Shown piece by piece: positions 1 to 10,184 of a DNA stretch of 64,000 nt. Made by a program: the position numbers and the translations under genes. Origin of the DNA: Leucocoprinus leucothites (Eukaryota; Basidiomycota; Agaricomycetes; Agaricales; Agaricaceae); NCBI GenBank assembly GCA_013368445.1, contig JAACJO010000008.1, positions 496,001-560,000 of the forward strand, in the 5' to 3' direction. The notes under the pieces were generated by a model. That model made no database searches, was not told the origin of the DNA, and worked only from the letters and a program-made list of their open reading frames with translations. Position 1 is the stretch's first letter, and each line of letters starts with the position of its first letter.

Positions 1-1836
1 TATCTCGGAGATGTTTTGAGTGGGTGACCCACATGTTTCATGATCCCAATGTACAGTGGTTGTACAAGGAGACAATCACATCGGCAACTGATGATGAACC
101 CGCGAACACACCGGGATGAATAAACTAGTGGGGCTCCACCCGGGGAGGACTGAGGGAAGTCCAGGAGTCTGCTGTGAGAGAGCATAAGTATACCGTCTAG
201 GTGACTTGGAAAAGGCGAAGACCATGAGTACTGAGTGATGAGGCAGGTCTTGCGAGGACTTGAAGCATTCTCGGCCTGTGAACCACTCATCAATGAATCA
301 ACGACGCATTGATTTCAAGTCCCGACTCCACGCTGATCTGCGGTTCTTCTCCTTTCAAAGCCCACCCACCATCTTCAGTCAACAAATTGTTACCATCACT
401 GGAGTACAGGAATTCAGATGTTCCATCATTTCTCATCTCGCGAGGAGCCTCACAAAGAGATCCAAAGCCATAGATGAGTTGGCATTCGAGTCAGTTTACC
501 AGTCAACTACCAAGCGCTGCCTGGGGCGGAGTTTCAATATTTTGGGCGTACGTGGAACGAAACCAATGATTCAGCTTCAAGCAAGTTGGCCAAGACCCAC
601 TCTCTAGTTTTTCTCGTGACGCCGTACACCCCAGATCTGAACGCTTGGAAGACAACCCACTGACGAGCGTATTCATGACACGATTCCCTTATTTCAACCG
701 TGGCAACTTCAAGTCGCTTGCCTCGGTCAATTTGCATAGGTCCTTGGATTCTGCAGAATTGATTGTTATTTAACTTTCACACTCTTCAGGACCAAGGATC
801 TCGCAACTTACAAAGCTCCGGCCACAGCCATTCTTCCCTGCTCTTGATTATCCTGGGTTTTCACGGGACGAAACGAGGCACGGGAAACTTTACACCCAAT
901 ATGTGACAATGAGGTTCCTTGGCTATGCGGACAATTGCTACGCGTCGACTTTCTTAAGGGAAATATCAAATATCGCCGAGGAGCCTGGAAACAAGTAAGC
1001 ATTTCGAAGTGAATAGCATTTGGTGACAGCACTAATGCTGTCGCTTTTCTTCTCCCAGGACTGCTCGGAGGGCTGCTCAGCAGATGGCGATGTACGGCTT
1101 CACCAAGGCAGATCATTCCGCTCGCTTCTCGTTCTCGCGGCTTCCTAGATTAAATCCCTCTATATCCTCAAATGTTCCCACGTCAAGCACAGAGCAAGTT
1201 CATCTTGTTCGCGATCGAAGTTGTGTATTTTGTCGGCCAATTGGGAGCGACGGCCATTTCGTTCTCTTGACAGCCCATCATCGGCATAAGGCACGTCTTG
1301 TTATCTGGACTCTATGGTCATTCAACGCACTCTCAGGAGATTCGAAACTACCCATGTGCAAGTATGGCATAGAGCTCAGCGGTTAATTTGATCAGCGGAT
1401 ATGATTAACATGAATGCGTGGAGTCAAAGCGCCGATCAGTATTTTCAGCCTGGACTGCCCAGGACACTGGCTTCACCTATATGGGCAACTGCCCCTACTC
1501 TGGCACTATCAAGTAACCACGAACGATTATCAGGAGCGGAGTTCGAGGTTTCAGGTTGTTAATTTGGCCCAGACCTGACTTTGGCTTTTCGACTGTCAGG
1601 CGACTTTTCACATACAGTGCACAAGGAAGTATAAATATTATTCTTGGATTTTCCTTAGACAACAGTCGGATCATTTTTTGAATGTTGACAGTCAAAAACT
1701 TCAGCCTTCTGTCCGCCCTGTCCAGCTGGAATCATCAAGGTACAGAAAGAAGTGATATGCCAGACTATCGGCTCTTACACAAATCTAAAAGTTCACGCTT
1801 TAGGCTCAAAATGTTCTCATCTCTCGCACAAAACGG
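1..1836. other. No recognisable gene
   Basis: About 1.8 kb with only short, unconvincing open frames of about 115 codons or fewer on both strands. None has a signal peptide, a known motif or a plausible exon chain that I can build. I also see no clear long terminal repeat or transposase remnant. It may be the 5' flank of the first secreted-protein gene, or the tail of something to the left of the window. Confidence 0.5.
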
Positions 1837-1843
1837 TATAAAA
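1837..1843 (+). promoter_or_regulatory. TATA box of first secreted-protein gene
   Basis: TATAAAA lies 72 nt upstream of the ATG at 1909. The two downstream paralogues have matching boxes at similar distances, which suggests three separately transcribed, possibly strongly expressed genes. Confidence 0.6.
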
Positions 1844-1908
1844 CTACCTTTGGGGATGCCTTCAACCTCAGCTACAACTCGAAGCTTCATCTTCTCAACT
1901 TTCTCGAT

Positions 1909-2659
1909 ATGCAATTTGCAGCCAACCTCTTGTCGTCTGTCATTCTTGCTGCAACCCTGGCAAATGCCTTTGTTGTTCCTCGCCAGGCAGCACCTGGAGA
2001 TTATAGCTTGACCTTCCAAGATTTGACGGGTGCCGTTCAAGGACTCGATTTTATCACCTTTGCTCTCTTTGAAACGACGACCGGTACATCACCCCATGTC
2101 CCTTTCCTCGTATTCTTTCGCTCACATTCGTTCAGAGTGCACGACATTCTGCGATTCAGTCCCCACATGCGGTTTTGCGAACAGTACGTTGTGCAACTCT
2201 CTCCCAGACATCTTCTTACATCCTATTTCAACCTAAGGCTACCATGACAACAACGGAAAGGTGAGGGTTGACTTTCTTTGAGATAGATGAGAATTTACTG
2301 ACATAATCGTCTAGAATGGCAGCCCGCTTTTTACCTGCTCCCTCTATGTCGGATGCCATAACGCGACCGACGCGACCAATACTGGCGGCCAAACGCAGCC
2401 TGACGGCACCGTCAATTTCATCAGCGACAGTAATGGATGGTGCAAAGCCACTACTGACCCGACGGACCCCACCGATCCTACCGACCCGACTGACCCGACT
2501 GACCCGACTGACCCGACTGATCCCACCGATCCCACCGATCCCACCGATCCCACCGATCCTACTGATCCCACCGATCCCACTGACCCCACTGACCCCACCG
2601 ACCCCACTACCGATCCCACTGACCCCACCGATCCTACAACAGGTGGAACTGACGCCTAG
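1909..2659 (+). CDS. Small secreted six-Cys protein with C-terminal Thr-Asp-Pro repeats
   Basis: Exons 1909-2083, 2136-2183, 2238-2260 and 2315-2659 join in frame to 196 aa. The N-terminus is a signal peptide (hydrophobic core up to the ANA at about residue 20). Next comes the domain shared with the two genes downstream: a 'FITFALFETT' strand, a CxxxC(5)C knot, YHDNNGK, a TCSLYVGCH segment and GGQTQPDG ending in GWCK, six cysteines in all. After the domain the protein runs into 20 TDP units and ends GGTDA. Intron positions and phases (1, 1, 0) match the paralogues. The family looks like proteins labelled fruit-body specific in mushrooms (memory only). The CxxxC...C pattern recalls PAN/Apple folds, which is inference. 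Probably extracellular or cell-wall associated; the biochemical role is unknown. Confidence 0.8.
2453..2635 (+). repeat. In-frame 9-bp tandem repeat coding for Thr-Asp-Pro
   Basis: There are 17 uninterrupted TDP units (2453-2605), one extra Thr codon, then three more units. Third positions vary (CCG in the early units, CCC or CCT later), so the array is not a perfect satellite and includes blocks that seem to have expanded separately. The repeat is coding: its reverse strand also lacks stops, giving a Val-Gly-Ser shadow frame. Confidence 0.9.
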
Positions 2660-3584
2660 TTGTGTTTCTCTTATCTATACTTATATACTAGTCCTTTCGT
2701 TTGTATTGCGTTTGCTCTTGGAATAAATACCCGACCCTTGTTATTAGGCGATACCTGTGTCAGCATTTTGCGAAGCTCAACGAACAAACCGGATATCTTT
2801 TACTCTACCCTTGAAGGAGAGTTGAAGGGTTTCTTCCCTGGGCGAGATTCTGTATACACTTTGAGCAACATTGACCGATCGAGTGGCCGGCTTACTTAAC
2901 TTTAATGGTCTCAAATCCTGATACGCCGACTCCGAGCACGTTTTGGGTATTAAGACACCCGATCTGGCATGCAAAGTGCTTCCATCGCCTCCATTGAAGT
3001 TCAATGAGCCTTCGAGAACCCCGCCTGAGGGCCCGTATATTGGGATGACAACTCAAAGTACTCCACCACCGCTTCTTATGGGACCTCGTGAAATACGGAT
3101 CGAATCACTCCATTTTTTGTCAAGAACAATGACCTGAATCTACAGGCCTGGACAACGGTTATTTCGGGATAAATGAACATTTCGACTGGACACACTAACG
3201 AATGCATGGAATTGTACCAGTTGTATCGCTAACGAAGTTTTGAAATTGAAGTTGATATTTGAAGGTCCCAACTGCCAAATAGGTTTTCGCAGTTCGTCAG
3301 TTCTGGCCCTGTTCTAGCCATGGCTTCATGGCACATGCTACACTGCGTGCAACTCGGACTATTACAGTTTAGGTTATTACAGTGTTCTCTTTCCTTCATC
3401 GAGCCACACAGATTCCTTACCTGGAGTCCGTCCTGACGCAATGGGATACTCGTTTTCCGACGTCCTCGATCTTAGTCAGTTCAAATTCATCTCTGGTACT
3501 TAATGTAGCTAAAAACGTGGGGAGAGAGCGCACTCGCGAGTCTTCTTATCAGCTCCTGAGACCGACAGTCAACAACTGCTGTAA
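2660..3584. other. Intergenic, first to second secreted-protein gene
   Basis: It holds the 3' end of the first paralogue and the promoter of the second. No coding frame longer than about 110 codons and nothing recognisable. Confidence 0.5.
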
Positions 3585-3591
3585 TATAAAT
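3585..3591 (+). promoter_or_regulatory. TATA box of second secreted-protein gene
   Basis: TATAAAT lies 90 nt before the ATG at 3675, similar in spacing to the boxes before the other two paralogues. Confidence 0.55.
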
Positions 3592-3674
3592 GGGAAAGCG
3601 GCTTTGGTCTCGAGAATTCGTGGACAACCTAGTCTCGCTTACCCTCTCAATCCCGTGCTTGCTTCACGCACAAT

Positions 3675-4754
3675 ATGTACACTGTTGGTCTTTTCTCTGC
3701 TATTATTTCTGCCCTAGCCTCCTCCACGGCCGCTGTGCCTGTGGAGGCGTCGGCCGCCATCCTTTTGTCGAGCAAGGATCTCAGCGTGCAGAACCACTAC
3801 GGCTCGCCTTTACCTCCCTGGCACTCTGGGAGCAAACCTGGATGGTATTATGGCCCTCATCCTGACAAAAGCCCTGTTACTCCAGCATTGACTCCTGTAG
3901 GTTGTTCCATACCTGCCCTCGACACACCGTTTTGATCTCAGCTTCGGGTAGAAGAATTGCAGATGGCTTACTCAATATCCTCAGGTCATTCATTGCCCAT
4001 ATAGCCATTCACGCCCTTCGCATTCGTCTCCATATTCTACTTCCGCTTCTCATCACTACGCACCTCATCATCCATCGCACTACCCACCGTCACCGCCACC
4101 GCCACATACAACAGAAACGTACACTACTGGGACATCACACTCTAATCCATCCCCCAGCTCGCAAGCACCGGAGACCGATACGGTTCCAACTTCTACTTAC
4201 ATAGTCCCAATTTATAGTAATTCTTTAGAAGAGGCGGCGTCAACATCAAGCTATGCCCCATTGCCTCCGCCTTCACCACCATCCAACGGATATCACTCTA
4301 CTTTCTATAATATCACCGCGGCAGTTCAAGCAGATGATTATATAACTTTCGGAATGGTTGAAACAATTGACGGTAAGGCTCTCAGTAGCATCTGGTCTAT
4401 CTGTGCAACCTAGCTAAGGACTACCATCAAAAGACTGCAAGGCAATGTGCGACTCCGTCAAAGGGTGTGGCTTCGTTAATAGTAGGCTTGGTTCCGAACC
4501 TTTTCCCGAAAAGTCAACTGACTTATCAACCTTAGCCTATCACGACGTTCACGGAAAGGTACAAATCGAGTTTAACACTATGTAATCGTAAAACGCTAAC
4601 TGAATTAACGCAGGATGGAAAGCCATTTTTAAGCTGTTCTCTCTTTATGCTTTGCCATACTCCCGAGGATGCGGACAACAGAGGTGGACAATTTCAGTCA
4701 GATGGGACTACTAATTTCATCACTGATAGTGACGGCTGGTGCAAAAAATACTAG
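3675..4754 (+). CDS. Secreted six-Cys protein with PPW/YYGPHP head and Ser/Pro/His linker
   Basis: Exons 3675-3896, 3952-4372, 4434-4481, 4536-4558 and 4614-4754 give 284 aa with every phase consistent. After a signal peptide there is a conserved head, 'NHYGSPLPPWHSGSKPGWYY', shared with the third paralogue but absent from the first. A long Ser/Pro/His/Tyr-rich linker follows, then the common domain: FYNITAAVQADDYITF, DCKAMCDSVKGC, YHDVHGK, SCSLFMLCH, GWCK. The first intron uses the later of two possible AGs, because only that keeps the DWL-like exon start of the paralogue open. Likely secreted and O-glycosylated in the linker (inference). Function unknown; possibly a fruiting-body wall protein. 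Confidence 0.8.
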
Positions 4755-5935
4755 ACTTTCAGCGCGGCTATGGTAGCAGTTTTTCTATATATACTCAAAA
4801 TTGATGACCATATTTTTTCGTTATTTGCCCAATATATATATTCACTCATAGCTTTTCCGGGTCATTTAAGTGGCCTCGCTTAAATGAAGTTGCGAATGTG
4901 AAATTACTTTGCGGGTTTGTTCACCGAACTAAAAAAAAAGATATCCCCGATCTGTGGGAGAGAAACTGAAAAGAATCTTGTACTCAGCCGCCCGGAGCTG
5001 AACGTTGAACGTTGAGCCCTCAGTGACCTGCTGGTCTCTCTGGGTAGCATGTACTCCGATTCCACGATAATCATGCTCAGGCTGCCAAGTCAAGTATGAT
5101 AGGTACATATTTTTATATTCAACAACTCAACGAACCTTGATTGCATCATTGTTCGGAATGAGCGGCTGCATCACCTTTGTCACGTCTCCCCACGTCTCCC
5201 CATGTCTCCCTGACGTCTCCCTCGGTCGGATCAGTAAAAAGATCAGACATCGATCATTGATTTGGATTGTCTTGTACGTTCCTCGACCACACGTGGTTAC
5301 TAGAGTCGTTCGGCCCAAATCCACGCCTCCATTTTGCTATTCAGACCCAATGATTCCGTTATACCAACACGGCACTACGCGCATAATCCTGGGATGTTCG
5401 CGAGCCAACGCTTGGCCGAGAAGCTTGGGGAGGGAGAGGGCTCAAAACTTCGATTGACAACCCGTGTATCTGGAAAATTGTTAGAGCAAGCTGGTTTCTC
5501 ATGCCACATACGCTCTGAAGACATCAAGATTTCTGAATAATGCATAATGGATGGACAGGTGTGTCTGGGCTTCCTTGAATACCAACACTCTCTCACACGA
5601 GAATGCTCGAAACATACTTTCCACGCGTATCCGAACTCAGTATGTTGTTCGACCGCATAAAGTACGATTTTCTGAGATTGATGACAGCACGCTCAACACG
5701 ATAAATTCGGACCTTTGATGAATGCAACTTACGGGGATCGTATCCCGTGAAGTGACGGGTCGTGTATTGCTCACACATCGAAGACGCGTCGTTCAAATTT
5801 CAGCAGCCGTGCCTCGAAGTTACTGTTGGGACCTGGCTCTCCCGAGGCGTCCAAAATCCGATGAACAAAGGCGCCCCTGGATTCTCACGTGGGAGAAAGA
5901 CTAATACTAGCCTGGAAGTCTCGACTATAAAACCG
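4755..5935. other. Intergenic, second to third secreted-protein gene
   Basis: About 1.2 kb with no recognisable gene. It includes a short direct repeat of a CACGTCTCCC-type word near 5179-5220 and AT-rich 3' sequence just after the second gene. The distal part is the promoter of the third paralogue. Confidence 0.5.
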
Positions 5936-5942
5936 AAAGTGC
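5936..5942 (+). promoter_or_regulatory. TATA box of third secreted-protein gene
   Basis: TATAAAA lies 81 nt upstream of the ATG at 6017. Confidence 0.6.
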
Positions 5943-6016
5943 TTGACTAGGTATAATGAGCCACACCTCAGGTATCAGCTTCCCTCTGTACTCTCCATCG
6001 CTCTTGCTTTGCAAAA

Positions 6017-6957
6017 ATGCGTGTTCTCTCCTTTGCTACTCTTGCCGTTGTTGCGATTATTCCGGCTGCCCACGCAGCGGTTGTTGACTTCAACTTTGGG
6101 CCAACTATATTTGCCAAAGTCAACAAGGATTTGACCGCCAAGAATCACTACGGCGCGCCAGTTCCTCCTTGGAAGCATGGAAGCAAGCCTGGTTGGTACT
6201 ATGGCCCCCACCCTGGCCATTACCCCGGGATCCCATGCCTCAACAGCGTGAGTTCTCTCCAACGGCGTTGAATACCAATCTGACCATCGCACTTTCTTCC
6301 AGGACATCTGTGATTGGCTCAAATGGTTCCCTGGTGTTTTGCATTGCCCGCCGAAGTATCCTCCATACCCACCACCCAAACCCCCGCACCATACTACGAC
6401 TACAAAACCTCCCTACCACACTACAACAAAACCACCCCCCTATACTACGACGGAGCCCACCACTACGACGACTTCGACGACTCCGACTCCAACTCCCACG
6501 AATGGTTATATCCCGACCTTCTACAATATCACCGCTGCCGTCCAAGCTGACGATTATATGACCTTTGGTCTCGTCGAAACTGTTGATGGTAAGACTATCT
6601 CTTCATTGTTGATCTCGGCTTACCAGAGCAATTCACAGACTGCATGGAAATGTGCGACAACGTCGGTGGTTGTGCCTTTGCCAACAGTAAGTGATTCGTC
6701 CTCACAATTAGGATTAGTTTGTTGACAAGTTTCCAGCTTATCATGACGTCCATGGAAAGGTATATATTAACAATATGTTTCTGTTCGAGTTCTCTTCGGC
6801 TGACCACAAATTTCTATAGGATGGAAGCCCTCTTTTGACTTGTGCCTTATTCTCCAAGTGCCATGGACCAGAAGATGCTGATAATGCTGGCGGTCAGACT
6901 CAGCCAGATGGATCCGTAGACTTTATTGCCAATAGCGATGGGTGGTGCAAAGCTTAA
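6017..6957 (+). CDS. Secreted six-Cys protein with Thr/Pro-rich linker
   Basis: Exons 6017-6247, 6303-6588, 6639-6686, 6737-6759 and 6820-6957 give 241 aa. Layout: signal peptide (cleavage near AHA), the NHYG-PPW-GSKPGWYYGPHP head, a DICDWLKWFPGVLHC segment, a Pro/Tyr/Thr linker of repeated KPPxxTTT units, then the shared domain (FYNITAAVQADDYMTFGLVE, DCMEMCDNVGGC, YHDVHGKDGS, TCALFSKCH, GWCKA). The exon structure is superimposable on the second paralogue, so these are tandem duplicates. The linker is a likely O-mannosylation stretch. Extracellular; biochemical activity unknown. The shared domain could be tested as a PAN/Apple relative. Confidence 0.82.
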
Positions 6958-7208
6958 CTTCTGATAGATAGCTACTAGTATACCTTTTGTTCTCGGTTTC
7001 GTGCTGAATTATGGTCATTCTGTAGTCGGTTTAATGGGACGTTGTTCGACACCCTGCATGCCAACTGGTTACCAAAAACATATAAGAAGGAATCATGATT
7101 TTCAAGCAAACAGGCTAGTTGGCTAAGAACAAACGATAATGGTACACTATACTACGGGTGTGGTTATGGAGGATCAAACGTGTATATAAGGAGGTACGAA
7201 GACGTTCT

Positions 7209-9528
7209 TTAGTCTTCACAGGAGAGAATGATAAAGTCTGAGCTTAGCATGACCGTAACGCATTTCCTTTCGAGACCCAAGGTGAAAGAGCTGAGCGAGC
7301 TATTACCAGAATTGTTGCCTGTCCTGTCAATGGCAGTGGATCCCTAGGGAGGATAAATCACTGGTTAAAAGACGATATGAAATCTTAAATTCAACTTACG
7401 AATGTTTCCTCGAGGTATTCGTCATTCCATTTGACTTCCTGGACAATGTCTTCTAAATTGTGGATGCGAATCTGGCGAAGCGATTACTTTCAACGTGACA
7501 TAACTCTGGAGCAGATCTTCTCATACCTGTTTCATGAGCCATTCAACAAAACTTGCGAATTTGGACACTGGAATCTTGTCTTCGATGAAACGCAAGAAGG
7601 GATATCTGAAGTTGACGATCACTTCAAATAGACCAGGATCGCCAACATCTCCGAGATTCATGCAGGCATTCCAAACGTTATCGGCAGCATAAGTAAAGAT
7701 TTGATGAGCAACGGAAAAGGCAGGAGTATCACCCGCTTGCGGAGGCCAGGCCAAGTTCTTTGCATATCGAAGCTTCGTCTGGTTGAGGACGTTAAAGCAT
7801 GCTTTAGCAAACTCAGCATGAATACGGTCCGGGTATACAGCGAATTTTCCAGAGCGTTTTGGATTCTTGAGAAAATCGAAGAACGATGCGTGGAAAAATG
7901 TTACGGATTCACTGGAAGCTTTCTCGGGAGGAGGAACAACGGCCACGGAGTGGAGACGGAAAAGGGTTGTGTAGAACTGAGCTTCACTCACGCCAAAGAG
8001 ATTGGCGAGTTGGAGGGCGGATAACGTGGGATATTGGGAGGCCGTACCCATTATCTTGAGCGCGAGCTCGACTCGTCCGGGTTGTACCTCGGAGAGTATT
8101 TGCTCGTACAGCCTGTCAAGATAATGGAGCGGATTTGTCGTGGCGGATTTGGCCGGCGAGTCATCAATGAATTCAATGAGTGCCTTCAGCTGGGAATCAG
8201 GATCTGCAGCATTTGGGTCACCAATGAATTTGGCAGCGGTTGATGCGTAGACAAAGAGTCCGGAGGCTGCACTGACAATCTTCTGAACTTCTTCTGCACC
8301 AGGCCAGCTTCCGTCCTCCTTCACGTCTGGATGATACTCCTTTTTTGTCTTTTCGAATTGGGCCAGAAGGAAGGTCTCGATATCTTGACGTGTCTCGGAG
8401 TCGTCGACAGGAAGCTCCTTCCTCCAGCAGTTGACCTCAGTGTCAGGATCGGAGAATTTCTTCTTGATATGCGATTCGGGTCTGCTGCAGATCATCCAGA
8501 TGACGGGAAGTGAAGAAGGGGTTTTGGCCGCCTCGCTAATAAGCTCGATGATCTGACATTGTTCATCGTACCCAGCACACTCGTCGAGGCCATCAACGAT
8601 GAGCAGAAGTCTCTTCTCTACTTTTAACATCGACAAGGGTTCGAGAAGAAGCTTTTTAAACTGGGTTCGCATGTCTTTCTCCAGCAGAGAAACGTCCTCC
8701 ATAAGCTGTCTGTTCACGAGACGCCTGAACTGTTCATTGACGGTGGCAAGTTGATAGGCGATAGAGATGAAGATGCGCAATGGGTCATTCTGTTTGCGTG
8801 TTCGTGAAAAGAAAAAGGCAGCCCCTAAAAGGGCAAAATCTGGTTCCTTGGCAATTTCACCGATGGTCTGTGCCACCGCAGTTTTGCCCACGCCGGCATA
8901 GCCGTACAGCCATAGAAGGTCCCAACGCCTGTTGGCGTTTTCGGGTTTGGCCATCCAGGCCGAAATCTCCGTGGTTACAGTCACGCGAGTACCAGGGTGA
9001 CAACGAGGAGGCGGATAACGTGCCTTGGCGTCTATTTCGGTTCCTTGGATAGAGGCTTTATAAAGGCGCTCAAGCACTGTAAAGCTGTTAGATTGATGTG
9101 TTCAGAGCACCGCAGATAGACTTGCCTGGAATTCCGTGTTCGAATATGTTCATGGTATGAACATTGATGCTCGTAAATTGGGGTTGATTCATGACGAAGT
9201 CGTGGGCATTCTGAAATGAGCCGCCCCGGTCTGGAAAAGAGGGAGCTTAGCTTGCATCGTGGACGAAACTGAATTAGCTCATACCGGTCGGCATCGTTGC
9301 GCTCGGCAGCGTTTGTGCCATGTGAAGCTGCTGAAAGGTAGCATACGGATTCCCATGCGTAGGCGCCGGATGACCTGGCATAAGTTGCGAATAGCCACCA
9401 CGGATCATCGCAGATGGAAAACCAGGAGGAGGCAAGGTGGGCTGCCCATCGGCAGCAGATCCTCGGGGATATGGAGAATGACCACCTTCAAACGGGGGTG
9501 GAGTATATCGATGGTCTAAGCCTTGCAT
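7209..9528 (-). CDS. NACHT-domain P-loop NTPase (fungal NLR-like)
   Basis: Minus-strand exons 9528-9285, 9230-9126, 9076-7527, 7471-7400 and 7343-7209 give 701 aa. The second intron has a GC donor (CCAG|GCAAGT). A Pro/Gly-rich N-terminal part leads to a short linker (ending NIFEHGIP) and the YPPPRCHPGTR motif that usually precedes fungal NACHT domains. Then come Walker A GYAGVGKT (Lys about 181), a FFFSR strand, Walker B LLLIVDGLDEC and the WMICSRPE sensor. The C-terminal part is helical with no visible WD40, ankyrin or TPR repeats. Such proteins act as cytosolic nucleotide-dependent switches, often in non-self recognition; the target here is unknown. The start is the first in-frame ATG; the open frame extends slightly upstream but begins at TTG. 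Confidence 0.85.
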
Positions 9529-10184
9529 CGAAGAAGTGGTAGGGAGACAAGCCTCAGAAGCTGTGGAAAGTCTGGTGGCTGTATTTATCGATGTGGTTGT
9601 CAAGTCCCATGATCAGTCAGACGCCAGCACTGCCCAAGCGCTTCGAGGGATCGCCACGCCCAGATACTTATGATGGATTCTCTGGGGATCAACCTTCAGC
9701 GCTTTGGCTTCAGGCAACTTATTATCCTATCACTGCTTCGACATCGACTGTCTTGGGAATAACAAGTGGGAGCCTGGTCCTGTACAGCAAGAACAGCTTG
9801 ATGCATTTCGGATGGGTGACTTTTACTGAATTTTCAATTCACGCGACTACTCATCAGCAAATAAGACTATTGCCGCTACTACTTGCCCGTGTTTGATGAG
9901 GATAATGACACCAAAAGAATAGGCAAACATCTCAAGTAGTTTACAAGTGCCTGACCAGTGTGATGTGACAACTAGTGTGCAATGGCGGTAACCATCTGAC
10001 AGCTTCTGCCTTGCCCGGACACCCTAACTTGATGGGGGAGCCGGCAGCAAAAAATGCCATATGCACAAGTCCTCAGGATACCCAGCTAGTTAGAAGGTAA
10101 CAGAAATGACAAGTGTATCCAAACGAAGTACAAGCACAAGCAATTAGCAGAGTCGGCCTTGGGGAAATCAACATATGTTTTTGC
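9529..10184. other. Intergenic, NACHT gene to ataxin-3-like gene
   Basis: About 650 bp with no convincing coding frame. It carries the NACHT promoter and the 3' flank of the Josephin gene, both on the minus strand. Confidence 0.5.

Noticed and set aside
2344..2628. Minus-strand frame coding for Val-Gly-Ser repeats
   Set aside because: It is the reverse complement of the TDP repeat; the plus frame has signal peptide, introns and paralogues.
5179..5220. Short CACGTCTCCC-type direct repeats as a CRISPR or regulatory array
   Set aside because: Only a few imperfect adjacent copies with no spacers, in a eukaryotic genome.
9529..9603. NACHT protein start at 9603
   Set aside because: The frame begins there with TTG, not ATG; the first in-frame ATG is at 9528.
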